This document shows, in pieces, positions 56,593 through 63,754 of a stretch of DNA of 64,000 nucleotides. The notes beneath the pieces were generated by a model that was not told the DNA's origin, did not search any database, and was given only the letters and a program-made list of their open reading frames with translations. This DNA comes from Limobrevibacterium gyesilva (GTDB lineage Bacteria; Pseudomonadota; Alphaproteobacteria; Acetobacterales; Acetobacteraceae): contig NZ_JAPDNT010000004.1 in assembly GCF_025989185.1 (NCBI RefSeq), positions 1-64,000 of the forward strand, given 5' to 3'. A program made the position numbers and the translations under genes. Position 1 is the first letter of the stretch, and each line of letters begins with the position of its first letter.

Positions 56593-56889
56593 TCAGCCGC
56601 CGCTGATCGCCGTCATCACCAGCACCTCCGCGCCTTGTGCCAGTCGTGTTTGCAGGGTCGCGCGCTCGCCGTCTACGAAGATGTGGATGTGGCGCCGGAT
56701 GGCCGGGCGGGAATCGCAGATGCGGTCGCGCATCCCCGGCCAGCGGGTGTTGAGCGCGGCGATGACCTCGCTGACGGTCGCGGCGGACAGCGTTGCCTGC
56801 CGCGGGCAACCCGGGAACAGAGCGACGAGTGCCGCGGGCAGCACGACCAGGACCGAGGATGCGGCAAGCGGAACTGCGTTTTCCGGCAT
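56593..56889 (-). CDS. MoaD/ThiS-family ubiquitin-like protein
   Basis: This 98-residue beta-grasp protein starts with a hydrophobic stretch (SVLVVLPAALVALFPG) and has ATVSEVIAALNTRWPGMRDRI, IHIFVDGERATL and a C-terminal SGG. The Gly-Gly tail is what MoaD/ThiS proteins use for thiocarboxylation. No moaE, thiG or activating enzyme is near. It lies 6 bases after the BNR-repeat protein gene, a pairing seen in other genomes, and probably serves a pathway-specific sulfur transfer. Confidence 0.85.
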   Translation of the reverse strand: MPENAVPLAASSVLVVLPAALVALFPGCPRQATLSAATVSEVIAALNTRWPGMRDRICDSRPAIRRHIHIFVDGERATLQTRLAQGAEVLVMTAISGG

Positions 56890-56895
56890 ATCCAG

Positions 56896-57978
56896 CTACC
56901 CCGCGACGACAAGCGTCTCCACCGAGGAGATCGTGGGCAGGTGCTGTGCGACGCAGTTCCAGCTCTCGCCCTCGTCGGCGCTGGCGTACAGCTCGCCGGT
57001 GTTCGTGCCGAAATAGATGCCCGCCGGCGCCAGCTTGTCGGTGGCCATGGCCTGGCGCAGCACGCCGAAGAAGACGTTGTCCTGCGGCAGGCCGTCGCGC
57101 AGCGCCTGCCAGCTTGCGCCGGCGTCGCGCGTGCGCCAGACGGCGGCACGGGCGTCGGGCACGTAGCGGCCGGCCGTGTCGCCGTTCAGCGGCAGCAGAT
57201 ACAGCGTCGCGGGATCGCGCGGATGCGTGACGGCGGGGAAGCCGAAGGTGGAGGGCAGGCCGGCCTCGATGCTGTCCCAGTGCTGTCCGCCATCGTCGCT
57301 GCGGTACATGCCGCAATGGTTCTGCTGGTACAGGCGATCGGGCATGCCGGGCGCCATCACCAGGCTGTGCACGCATTGGCCGTATTCCGGGTATCTCTGA
57401 TCCTCCGGCATGTAGTCGGCCCGGGTGCCGCGGTTGCGCGCCTCCCACGTCGCCCCGCCATCCGCCGTGTGGAACACGCCGGCGGAGGAAATCCCGACCC
57501 AGAGCTGCTTGTCGTCGCTGGGGTGGGGAACCAGCGAATGCAGGATCAGCCCGCCGCCGCCCGGCTGCCAATGCGGCCGCGACGGATGCTCCTGCAGCCC
57601 GGCGACGTGCCGCCAGGACTGGCCGCCATCGTCGCTGCGAAACAGCCCGGCGGGCTCGACGCCGGCGTAGAGCGCGCCGTTGCCCGATGCGATGCTCCAG
57701 ACGGATTTCACCGGCTCCGTTCCTTCCGGATAGGCGAGCCCTTCGCTGGAATGCGTCCAGCTTGCGCCGAGATCGGTGGATTTCCACACGGCCGGGCCGA
57801 ACCACGCATTGCCGCCGCCCGCATAGATCGTGCCGGTGGCGGGATCGGCGATCACGTGGTTGATCGGCCAGGCTTCGCAGAACGGGCCGCGCAGCGTCCA
57901 GGACTGCCTGTTGGTGTCGGTCTCGGCGATGAACGTGCCCTTCCTGGTGCCGAGCAGCACGAGGATTTTCTGTGCCAT
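56896..57978 (-). CDS. BNR / WD40-like beta-propeller protein (exo-sialidase-like)
   Basis: This 360-residue protein has repeated SxDxGxxW (Asp-box) units: VWKSTDLGASWTH, LFRSDDGGQSWRH, VFHTADGGATWEA, MYRSDDGGQHWDS, VWRTRDAGASWQA and LYASADEGESWNC. They form a six-bladed propeller. There is no signal peptide, and the sialidase catalytic residues are not evident, so glycosidase activity is doubtful. It is cotranscribed with the MoaD-like gene and downstream of the double-VOC gene. Confidence 0.87.
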   Translation of the reverse strand: MAQKILVLLGTRKGTFIAETDTNRQSWTLRGPFCEAWPINHVIADPATGTIYAGGGNAWFGPAVWKSTDLGASWTHSSEGLAYPEGTEPVKSVWSIASGNGALYAGVEPAGLFRSDDGGQSWRHVAGLQEHPSRPHWQPGGGGLILHSLVPHPSDDKQLWVGISSAGVFHTADGGATWEARNRGTRADYMPEDQRYPEYGQCVHSLVMAPGMPDRLYQQNHCGMYRSDDGGQHWDSIEAGLPSTFGFPAVTHPRDPATLYLLPLNGDTAGRYVPDARAAVWRTRDAGASWQALRDGLPQDNVFFGVLRQAMATDKLAPAGIYFGTNTGELYASADEGESWNCVAQHLPTISSVETLVVAG

Positions 57979-57998
57979 CTGCGCCTCCCTCGGGCCAC

Positions 57999-58769
57999 TC
58001 AGCCGCGCTTGCCGACCAGGGCGAACATCGCGCCCTGCGGGTCCATGCCCTGGATGATCCAGGCGCCCCCCGGCACTTCCTGGGGACCGTTGAGGATTTT
58101 TCCGCCGCCGGCAGTGACGCGCCCGGCCGCCGCGTCGATATCGGCGACGTTGAAGTAGTAGAGCCAGTATGGCCTGGGCTCCGCCGGCGGCTTGTTGAAC
58201 ATGCCGCCGATCGGGTGTTCGCCGGCGGAGAACAACTGGTAGGTGCCCATCGGGCCCATGTCCATCGGCTCGGCCTTCTGCCAGCCGAACATCTCCGCAT
58301 AGAAGTCGAACGCCTTCTGCCAGTCGGCGGCATGCAGCTCGTGCCAGCCGACATGGCCCGGCGTGCCCGGCGCGAGCGGCTCGTTCGGGCCGGGGCGGGA
58401 GGGGGCGAACAGATTGAAGGCCGCCGCCTGCGGATCGGTCACCACGGAGAAGCGGCCGATATCCGGAATATCGGTGGGCGGCACGTATATGTTGCCGCCG
58501 AGGCGCTTCACCTGGTCCGCCGCCTGGTCCACGTCCGCCACCGCGACATAGGCGATCCATGCCGGCGGCGCGCCGCTCTGGCGGGCCTGCTCCGGCTGCG
58601 CCATCAGGCCGCCCACCGGCACCTCACCGGCGGTGAACAGGGTGTAGGGCATGTCGCCCGGGGATGGCTGCGTGCCCCAGCCGACGACGCTTCCGTAGAA
58701 GGCCTGTGCGGCCTTGGTGTCGGTGGTCATCAGCTCGTACCAGACGAAGCGGCCGGAAGAGACGGACAT
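57999..58769 (-). CDS. Two-module VOC family protein
   Basis: This 256-residue protein has two tandem VOC modules: module 1 with FVWYELMTTDTKAAQAFYGSVVGW and module 2 with GHVGWHELHAADWQKAFDFYAEMFGW in parts, each ending in an NLFAP or MFALVGK strand. It resembles the CFP-30B-like, 27-kDa-antigen group of VOC proteins. It is divergent from a MarR gene across 96 bases holding a clear promoter-operator, and followed by the BNR and MoaD-like genes on the same strand. Confidence 0.88.
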   Translation of the reverse strand: MSVSSGRFVWYELMTTDTKAAQAFYGSVVGWGTQPSPGDMPYTLFTAGEVPVGGLMAQPEQARQSGAPPAWIAYVAVADVDQAADQVKRLGGNIYVPPTDIPDIGRFSVVTDPQAAAFNLFAPSRPGPNEPLAPGTPGHVGWHELHAADWQKAFDFYAEMFGWQKAEPMDMGPMGTYQLFSAGEHPIGGMFNKPPAEPRPYWLYYFNVADIDAAAGRVTAGGGKILNGPQEVPGGAWIIQGMDPQGAMFALVGKRG

Positions 58770-58830
58770 CTCGGAGGCTCCTATCGGTTTGTTTGCTGGT
58801 GTGTCGGTTACGGGTGCATGCCGCGGCGGG

Positions 58831-58859
58831 CTTGACAGTTAGGTTGATATCAACATTAA
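58831..58859 (+). promoter_or_regulatory. MarR-gene promoter with operator palindrome in the spacer
   Basis: TTGACA (58831-58836), a 17-base spacer, then ATTAAT (58854-58859). The spacer ends in the perfect 12-bp palindrome GTTGATATCAAC (58842-58853). A bound MarR dimer there would exclude RNA polymerase and also shadow the divergent VOC gene. The expected transcription start is at or within a base or two of the GTG start codon at 58866. Confidence 0.75.
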
Positions 58860-58865
58860 TGGGCC

Positions 58866-59312
58866 GTGTCAAAGCACGATGAGCTTCCTTTCGCCGTCAC
58901 GATCGAGGTCCGCGACAGCTGCCTGTGCCTGCATCTGCAGCGGGCGGCGCGGGCGCTGGCGCGGCACTATGACGAGGCGTTGCGCCCGGCCGGGCTGACC
59001 AGCGGGCAGTTCTCCCTGCTGATGTCGCTCAACCGCCCCGAGCCGCCGCGCATGGGCGCGGTTTCCGCCTTGCTGGCGATGGACCGCACGACGCTCACCG
59101 CCAACCTCAAGCCGCTGGAACGGCGCGGGCTGGTGGAGGTGACGGTCGATCCGGCCGACAGGCGCAGCCGCAAGCTGGCATTGACCCAGTTGGGCCGGGC
59201 CGCGCTGGCCGCCGCCATGCCGGCCTGGCACGCGGCGCAGGAGGACACGCAACGCCGTCTCGGGCAGACGGAGCTGAAGCGCCTGTGCGGGGAGCTGCGC
59301 GCACTTTCCTGA
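58866..59312 (+). CDS. MarR family transcriptional regulator
   Basis: This 148-residue protein has the MarR winged helix: LTSGQFSLLMSLNRPEPPRMGAVSALLAMDRTTLTANLKPLERRGLVEV in parts near residues 40-95, and DPADRRSRKLALTQLGRAAL. Two Cys near the start (SCLCLHL) could be redox sensors. The GTG at 58866 has no Shine-Dalgarno and sits about 7 bases after the -10, so the mRNA may be leaderless. No other start codon lies in frame before residue 50. It likely represses itself and the divergent VOC operon. Confidence 0.88.
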   Translation: MSKHDELPFAVTIEVRDSCLCLHLQRAARALARHYDEALRPAGLTSGQFSLLMSLNRPEPPRMGAVSALLAMDRTTLTANLKPLERRGLVEVTVDPADRRSRKLALTQLGRAALAAAMPAWHAAQEDTQRRLGQTELKRLCGELRALS

Positions 59313-59337
59313 TGGGGGCGGGCCTGATGGGGGCGGG
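59308..59337 (+). repeat. 15-bp perfect tandem duplication at the MarR stop codon
   Basis: CCTGATGGGGGCGGG occurs twice in direct succession (59308-59322, 59323-59337). The first copy contains the TGA stop. It is probably a recent slippage event without effect on the protein. Confidence 0.85.
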
Positions 59338-59354
59338 CGGCCGCCGGGGCTGTG

Positions 59355-59825
59355 CTAGCCGTCGTATGCCGCCCTTAATTTCGTGATCTCGATCCTGGTC
59401 ATCTGGAGCATCGCTTCCATGACCCGCCGCGATTTTTCAGGGTCTGGATCGTTGAGCAGCTCCATCAGCACGGACGGCACGATCTGCCAGGAGACGCCGA
59501 ACCTATCCTTGAGCCAGCCGCATGGCCCCTTGGTGCCGCCTTCGGACAGCTTGTCCCACAGATCGTCCACTTCAGCCTGATCCGCGCAGTTCACCAGGAA
59601 CGAGATGGCCTCGGTGAACGTGAACTGCGGTCCGCCGTTCAAGGCGGTGAAGGGCTGGCCGTCGAGCTCGAACGAGGCCGTCATCACGCTGCCTTTCGGC
59701 CCAGGACCGGCATCGCCATAGCGCGTGATGGTTCCGACCTTCGCATTCCTGAAGATGGAGACATAGAAATGCATCGCCTCTTCGGCCTGGGTGTCGAACC
59801 ACAGGAACGGGGTGATCTTGTGCAT
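59355..59825 (-). CDS. PhnB-like VOC family protein
   Basis: This 156-residue protein has the PhnB/3-demethylubiquinone-methyltransferase-like VOC fold: ITPFLWFDTQAEEAMHFYVSIF, FELDGQPFTALNGGPQFTFTEAISFLV in parts and CGWLKDRFGVSWQIVP. It has a C-terminal helix EKSRRVMEAMLQMTRIEI found in this group. Function is unknown. The ATG at 59825 is chosen from the family start. It converges with the MarR gene. Confidence 0.87.
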   Translation of the reverse strand: MHKITPFLWFDTQAEEAMHFYVSIFRNAKVGTITRYGDAGPGPKGSVMTASFELDGQPFTALNGGPQFTFTEAISFLVNCADQAEVDDLWDKLSEGGTKGPCGWLKDRFGVSWQIVPSVLMELLNDPDPEKSRRVMEAMLQMTRIEITKLRAAYDG

Positions 59826-59944
59826 GTCATCGCCCTTCGGGGGATCGTGCCGAGCGGGTTCCCCCAAAGGACGATGAAGTGGCGGGCGTTCCGACAGGAT
59901 CAAGCGAATTTCTTGGGATGGAGGCCCGGAGCGGGAAATCGCGT

Positions 59945-59973
59945 GCCGCAGGTGGCGGACGCGCCGGGACAGA
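59945..59973 (+). repeat. 29-bp direct repeat, copy 1
   Basis: It matches 61082-61110 at 26 of 29 positions (core GCCGCAGGTGG and GACGCGCCGGG). It lies in the gap between the PhnB-like and cupin genes. The two copies flank the cupin-NIPSNAP block. Nature unknown. Confidence 0.55.
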
Positions 59974-59993
59974 ACGATCCGTGGCGCGCCGAC

Positions 59994-60419
59994 CTAAGCC
60001 GTCGGGACCGGCACCAGCCCGTACCGCAGCATCGTTTCCTTCATCTTCGCAAGATCGGGGGCGCCTGCGGCAAGCAGCGCCGCCATGTCCCGGAAATAGG
60101 CGGGACCGAGCGCGCCGGGGCTGAGGATACAGAGGCACGTCCCCGGTTCCTGCGTGCCGTTGCGGAAGCCGTGGACGACCCCCCGCTTGATGAAGACGGT
60201 CTGGCCGGGTCCCACCGCGACGTCCTGGCCGTCGATCCGCCAGGTCGTCACCCCGGCCAGGCCGTACACCGTTTCATCCCAGCTTTCGTGGTAGTGGGGC
60301 ACCGGCATCCGGGCGTTCGGCTGCACCGTCATCTCGAACACATCCAGGCTGCCCCCGGTGTCTTCCTTGCTGTGCAGAAACCGCAGTTCCAGGCCACCAA
60401 TGCGTATGGTTTCGGGCAT
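59994..60419 (-). CDS. Cupin-domain protein
   Basis: This 141-residue single-domain cupin has motif 1 MPVPHYHESWDETVYGLAG and motif 2 PGQTVFIKRGVVHGFRNG, with His/His/Glu/His metal ligands present. There is no signal peptide. Members include dioxygenases, isomerases and sensor proteins, and nothing here fixes the role. The ATG at 60419 is chosen from the motif distance. It lies alone between a VOC gene and a NIPSNAP gene. Confidence 0.85.
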   Translation of the reverse strand: MPETIRIGGLELRFLHSKEDTGGSLDVFEMTVQPNARMPVPHYHESWDETVYGLAGVTTWRIDGQDVAVGPGQTVFIKRGVVHGFRNGTQEPGTCLCILSPGALGPAYFRDMAALLAAGAPDLAKMKETMLRYGLVPVPTA

Positions 60420-60538
60420 GCCGCCATCTCCCTTTCCGCTGACCGTTCCGGTTTTCCGTCGAACCAGCCTAGCCGAAGGCCCACCCGACGCAAGCGGATG
60501 TGCGGATCTCAAGCAGGCCGGGTGACATCGGCTCCGGT

Positions 60539-60895
60539 TCACGGTCCGCCGGAGATTGCTGGCGAGGGCGGGTGGATCAGCGCCGCATGCGGTGTGGAGA
60601 CCAGGCGCAGGAAGATGCGATCCTCCTTGCGGATGAATTGCTCCCGCCTGGCGAACTCGTAGTTCTGCCGGCCCAACGGATCGCCGCGCAGCCGGGCGCG
60701 GTAGGCTTCGTAGGCTGCGAGACTCTCGATGTTGTAGACACCGTAGGCCGTCGTGCTCGATCCCTCGTGCGGGGCGAAGTAGCCGATCAGATCGGCCCCG
60801 CAGCGCGGGATGGCCTGACCCCAGTTGCGCGCGTATTCCTCGAAGGCCGGCGCCTTGAATGGGTCGATCTCGTAGCGGATGAAGCAGGTGATCAT
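60539..60895 (-). CDS. NIPSNAP family protein
   Basis: This 118-residue ferredoxin-like (dimeric alpha/beta barrel) protein has TCFIRYEIDPFKAPAFEEYARNWGQ in parts, LIGYFAPHEGSSTTAYGVYNIESLAAYEAYRARL in parts and a FIRKEDRIFLRLV end strand. NIPSNAP proteins are small and of uncertain function, often near small-molecule catabolic genes. The Pro-rich tail (ALIHPPSPAISGGP) is unusual. Confidence 0.85.
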   Translation of the reverse strand: MITCFIRYEIDPFKAPAFEEYARNWGQAIPRCGADLIGYFAPHEGSSTTAYGVYNIESLAAYEAYRARLRGDPLGRQNYEFARREQFIRKEDRIFLRLVSTPHAALIHPPSPAISGGP

Positions 60896-61282
60896 CGGTT
60901 GTTGCCCCCTGGCCGATTGACCAGACGAGTGTGGCCGATCGTGACGGGGCGATGGTTCGGTTGAGGCCGTAGCATCTTGTCGTCGGGCGCCCCGATGTCT
61001 GGTGCCATCGCGGAACGAAGGGGAATGCTGAGTATGGCCGCGTTCGCCTAGACCGCGGCCATGGTCGGCGACACCACGCGCGCCGCAGGTGGTTGACGCG
61101 CCGGGGCAGACTCCGCGACTATCCGCTTCGGATGGTGAGCGGACTTAGGGGAAAGCAGCGCCAAGCCTGCTTCGGGCCGATAGCGGACCGTTTGCTCATC
61201 CGGTGCTGACTCTTGACATTCGGCGAGACGCGATTCACGTTTTGTTCGGAGCTTGTACGCGAGTAAGGTGACGAGGGAGCCA
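60896..61282. other. Intergenic stretch before the low-GC island
   Basis: I see no gene in it. It holds a 9-bp inverted repeat (ATGGCCGCG / CGCGGCCAT, around 61034-61063), copy 2 of the 29-bp direct repeat (61082-61110) and a TTGACA (61213-61218) upstream of the zinc-ribbon gene without a convincing -10. Base composition falls along this stretch, so it is the left boundary of the island. Confidence 0.5.
61082..61110 (+). repeat. 29-bp direct repeat, copy 2
   Basis: Same unit as 59945-59973, with three differences. It sits at the left edge of the low-GC island. Confidence 0.55.
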
Positions 61283-61504
61283 ATGAGCCGTAAGTCGCCA
61301 ACTCTGACGCTGAATATGCCCAAATGCCAGAAGTGCAACCGATACTGGAGACCCGGCGAGGGCGTCGTCGCATCCAGCGCGTACTGTGGCCGCTGCGCAA
61401 AGGAGCGTCGCGCTGCCGCAGCATCGCGCTTCGACCTCAAGCCAATCACCAGCACCGACTTGCAGGGGTCTTACTTGCTGCCGCGCCGTTTTCGAGTGAG
61501 CTAG
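61283..61504 (+). CDS. Small zinc-ribbon protein
   Basis: This 73-residue protein has KCQKCNRYW and, 20 residues later, YCGRCAKER, so two CxxC knuckles that would bind one zinc. The rest is basic (RRAAAASRFDLKP, LLPRRFRVS). A GAGGGAG ribosome site lies 5 bases before the ATG. It could bind nucleic acid or a protein. It runs convergent to the kinase gene, and both stop codons use the same CTAG (61501-61504). I know no family name for it. Confidence 0.6.
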   Translation: MSRKSPTLTLNMPKCQKCNRYWRPGEGVVASSAYCGRCAKERRAAAASRFDLKPITSTDLQGSYLLPRRFRVS

Positions 61505-62532
61505 TCGCCAAAATATGCCTTAAGCTCGGTGACCGCTTGCCGGCTGCCGACGATGCCGCCGGACCCCGCGAGCGTCATCTTGCGGCCCCTGCCTAGCGGC
61601 TCGCTCCAGGCCATCCACTTATGCTTGCGCGGCGAGAGTCGCTTCCACTCCACCATAATTCGGCGCGTCTGAGTTGTCTGCTCCCAACGAACGAGATCGG
61701 CCGCGACAGCGGCCGACCAGACTGGCGTAATGGGCAGTCGCGACAAGGCTTCGAGCGCCTGACTTGCCGTCTGGTACCGCGACGCCGGGTCATCGTTCAT
61801 CATCTTGCGGATGCAACGCCGCCAACTCTTGGGCACGTGGGGCAGCCACTTGAGTGTGCCAGCAAAGCCACCATTGGGAATAATGGTCTGAGGATCAGGT
61901 GCCTCCTCGTACCACTGCTTTCCGTGTATTAGGCGAAAGAGGGTCATACCCAACGCCCATATGTCGGACTTGGCGCTGGTACCCCCGCCCTGCCAGACCT
62001 CATAAGCGATGTGGTCGGAATAGCCTGCCTGCGAGCCGTACCCGAACATCAAGTCGTCGGTCACGAGGCCAAAGTCGCCGATCTGTGCGACGCCGGCCGC
62101 GTCGATCAGGATATTGCCTGGTTTGATGTCGCGGTGGAGCATCTGACGGGCGTGTAGGGCGGCGAGCCCCATCAACACCTCCGTACCGGCCTTCCGCACG
62201 GTCGGGAGGGTCTTTGGGCCGGTCTCGAAGGCGCTCTGGAGCGATCCACCCGGGCAGTAGGCCATGCAGAACCGGATACTGTTGCCGTCGGGCAATTCCT
62301 CGATGTGATAGACCTGCACGACGTTTCGGTGAGTGGCCTTGGAAAGGTTCTGCGCTTCGGCAAGAAAGCCGGTCTTGAAGACTTGCCACTCCGCGTCGGA
62401 CTGTGTCGGCTTCCTCGCCAGAACCTTGACCGCAACTTGGCCGTGTACGACGTCTTGACCGAGGAAGACGACGCCGAAATGACCACTCCCGAGTCGTCGG
62501 CCGATCTGCAATTCAGGGACAACGCCAACCAT
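61501..62532 (-). CDS. Soluble Ser/Thr protein kinase (Hanks type)
   Basis: This 343-residue protein has a full kinase domain: glycine loop GSGHFGVVFLG near residue 15, VAVKVL (Lys), HRDIKPGNILID near 130, the DFG motif IGDFGLV, activation-segment end AYEVWQ and SDIWALGMTLF. About 70 residues follow with basic stretches (EWKRLSPRKHKWMAWSE). There is no transmembrane helix or sensor domain, unlike PknB-type kinases. Its ATG overlaps the stop of the upstream gene by one base (TAATG), so the pair is coupled. Base composition is well below that of the host genes, which suggests horizontal transfer. Confidence 0.93.
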   Translation of the reverse strand: MVGVVPELQIGRRLGSGHFGVVFLGQDVVHGQVAVKVLARKPTQSDAEWQVFKTGFLAEAQNLSKATHRNVVQVYHIEELPDGNSIRFCMAYCPGGSLQSAFETGPKTLPTVRKAGTEVLMGLAALHARQMLHRDIKPGNILIDAAGVAQIGDFGLVTDDLMFGYGSQAGYSDHIAYEVWQGGGTSAKSDIWALGMTLFRLIHGKQWYEEAPDPQTIIPNGGFAGTLKWLPHVPKSWRRCIRKMMNDDPASRYQTASQALEALSRLPITPVWSAAVAADLVRWEQTTQTRRIMVEWKRLSPRKHKWMAWSEPLGRGRKMTLAGSGGIVGSRQAVTELKAYFGD

Positions 62533-63005
62533 TAGGTGTTTCTCGCGGCAACAACGAGCATGGCGGCCTCGCGGCTCGTCTTCCTCAGCTTGCCTCCCTC
62601 AGTGTTTTCATCCCAGAAGGCATCGTCTTGCAGGTATTCGTCTACCTTCCGATTTCCATAGGTGCGGCTGATCACAGCTTTAGAGAGGACCTTTACCTTG
62701 CAGACCGAAGCCGCCGCCGCAATGATCACACCGCGGACCTCCGCGCTGGTGAGAAGGGCGAGCTTAGCCGCCCCGGTCGGTATGGCGCTCGCCTTGACGA
62801 CGGCTGAGCCGACTTTGTTCTCGCGAATGTAGTCGGCGCAACGCTGGTGAAGGACGGCGTAGGCCACTGCCCTCTCTCCAGTTTGCAGCTTCCAAGAATT
62901 GTCCGCGATGATCGTAATGGGCTTGTCAACGTCGTCCGGTATCTCCGCATCGACAATGGTCACGGCCTCGCCGACTACGACGATGCCCACACAACGGTCA
63001 GCCAT
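62532..63005 (-). CDS. Unknown protein coupled to the kinase, possible RNase H-like fold
   Basis: I do not recognise this 157-residue protein. It starts with a beta hairpin (CVGIVVVGEAVTIVDAEIP), then a helix (ERAVAYAVLHQRCADYIREN), a strand (VGSAVVKAS), another helix (EVRGVIIAAAASV), a strand (VKVLSKAVISR) and a C-terminal Lys/Glu-rich region ending REAAMLVVAARNT. The order resembles RuvC / RNase H-like proteins. Catalytic acids are not in the expected places (for example Lys after the AVV strand), so it may be inactive or a mere look-alike. It is the first gene of the pair with the kinase and may be its substrate, target or partner. G+C is about 50% in 62581-62700. Confidence 0.75.
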   Translation of the reverse strand: MADRCVGIVVVGEAVTIVDAEIPDDVDKPITIIADNSWKLQTGERAVAYAVLHQRCADYIRENKVGSAVVKASAIPTGAAKLALLTSAEVRGVIIAAAASVCKVKVLSKAVISRTYGNRKVDEYLQDDAFWDENTEGGKLRKTSREAAMLVVAARNT

Positions 63006-63338
63006 TCAGACCACCCTGTTATCGAGATGATCTCGTTACAGTACGATTGGAGCTGTGGGAAGCGGCAAAACTCTCTTCGACGTCCTATGAGTGGTAGCCT
63101 CTGAGCTACCGAGAGGGGCGCAGGCGTAGAGGACCGCGCTTCATCCTCTTTTCATTCGCGACCGGACGCCCGCTTTGGAGCACACCGATCTGGCTCAACA
63201 ACGGCAGAGATGGGCACTCAGAAGTCGTGTGTGCGATCCTCGTCGAAGATCCGAGCCGGGTCGAGAGCGGTCATCCGATGGGTCCGCTCGAACGATGTCA
63301 AGTGAAGGTCGCTGATCCAGCCAAGAGAGTAGCGGATT
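63006..63338. other. Promoter region of the kinase pair and right flank of the island
   Basis: I see no gene in it. CGAGAT-G-ATCTCG (63023-63035) is a perfect dyad 18 bases before the start of the unknown protein and could be its operator. A 6-bp hairpin GGTAGC / GCTACC lies at 63094-63111. Composition returns to host-like values at the right end. Confidence 0.5.
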
Positions 63339-63382
63339 GCAAAGGCTCCGCCTTTGCTGGGGTCCAGGGGCAAAGCCCCTGG
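63339..63382 (-). terminator. Double hairpin downstream of the DUF6285 operon
   Basis: Two stems follow each other: GCAAAGGC-TCC-GCCTTTGC (63339-63357) and CCAGGGGC-AAA-GCCCCTGG (63364-63382). The latter starts 3 bases after the DUF6285 stop on the minus strand. No long T-run is present. Position and stem strength suggest a transcript end or a common palindromic repeat. Confidence 0.6.
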
Positions 63383-63385
63383 CCT

Positions 63386-63754
63386 TCATTTCCGATCACC
63401 TTCAAGCGCCTTCGGCGCACTGATCCGGCACCGCGCCTGTGCCAGCGCCAGCAGCGCGGCGCCGATCTTCTGGTGCGCCGCCGTTCCGGGATCGTGCCGG
63501 CCGGTGCGGATGTCGTGGCACACGGCCCATGTGTCGGGGCCGGCGGCTTGCGCCAATGCCTGCATGGCCTGCGCGATCTCGTCCTGGCCGAGCCGGGTTT
63601 CGCGCAGGGCGATGGCCATGGCGTTGGCGATCATCAGGGCCTTGAAGCGGGCGTCGCCGTCCAGTTTCGGCAGCACGGTGTCCAGCAGGGTCTGGCGAGC
63701 GATTTCCAGCAGGTCGGGTCCGCCGGGGATTTCGGTGCCGGTCCAGGCGGTCAT
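63386..63754 (-). CDS. DUF6285 domain protein
   Basis: This 122-residue helical protein has PGGPDLLEIARQTLLDTVLPKL near the start, KALMIANAMAIALRE and GQDEIAQAMQALAQ, as in DUF6285 proteins. They are found next to an aminoglycoside-phosphotransferase-like protein and acyl-CoA dehydrogenase. Its ATG overlaps the stop of that upstream phosphotransferase (ATGA). The function of the family is unknown. The context in other genomes points to CoA-linked metabolism. Confidence 0.8.
   Translation of the reverse strand: MTAWTGTEIPGGPDLLEIARQTLLDTVLPKLDGDARFKALMIANAMAIALRETRLGQDEIAQAMQALAQAAGPDTWAVCHDIRTGRHDPGTAAHQKIGAALLALAQARCRISAPKALEGDRK

Noticed and set aside
56896-57978. Naming the BNR-repeat protein a sialidase
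   Set aside because: Asp-box repeats are present, but the Arg triad and other catalytic residues of sialidases are not evident and there is no signal peptide.
61048-61455. 135-codon minus-strand frame over the zinc-ribbon gene
   Set aside because: No recognisable domain, and it overlaps a better candidate that has a ribosome site and CxxC pairs. Not enough support.
62532-63005. Calling the kinase partner a RuvC-type nuclease
   Set aside because: Strand and helix order is suggestive, but the acidic catalytic residues are not at the expected positions. Left as unknown.
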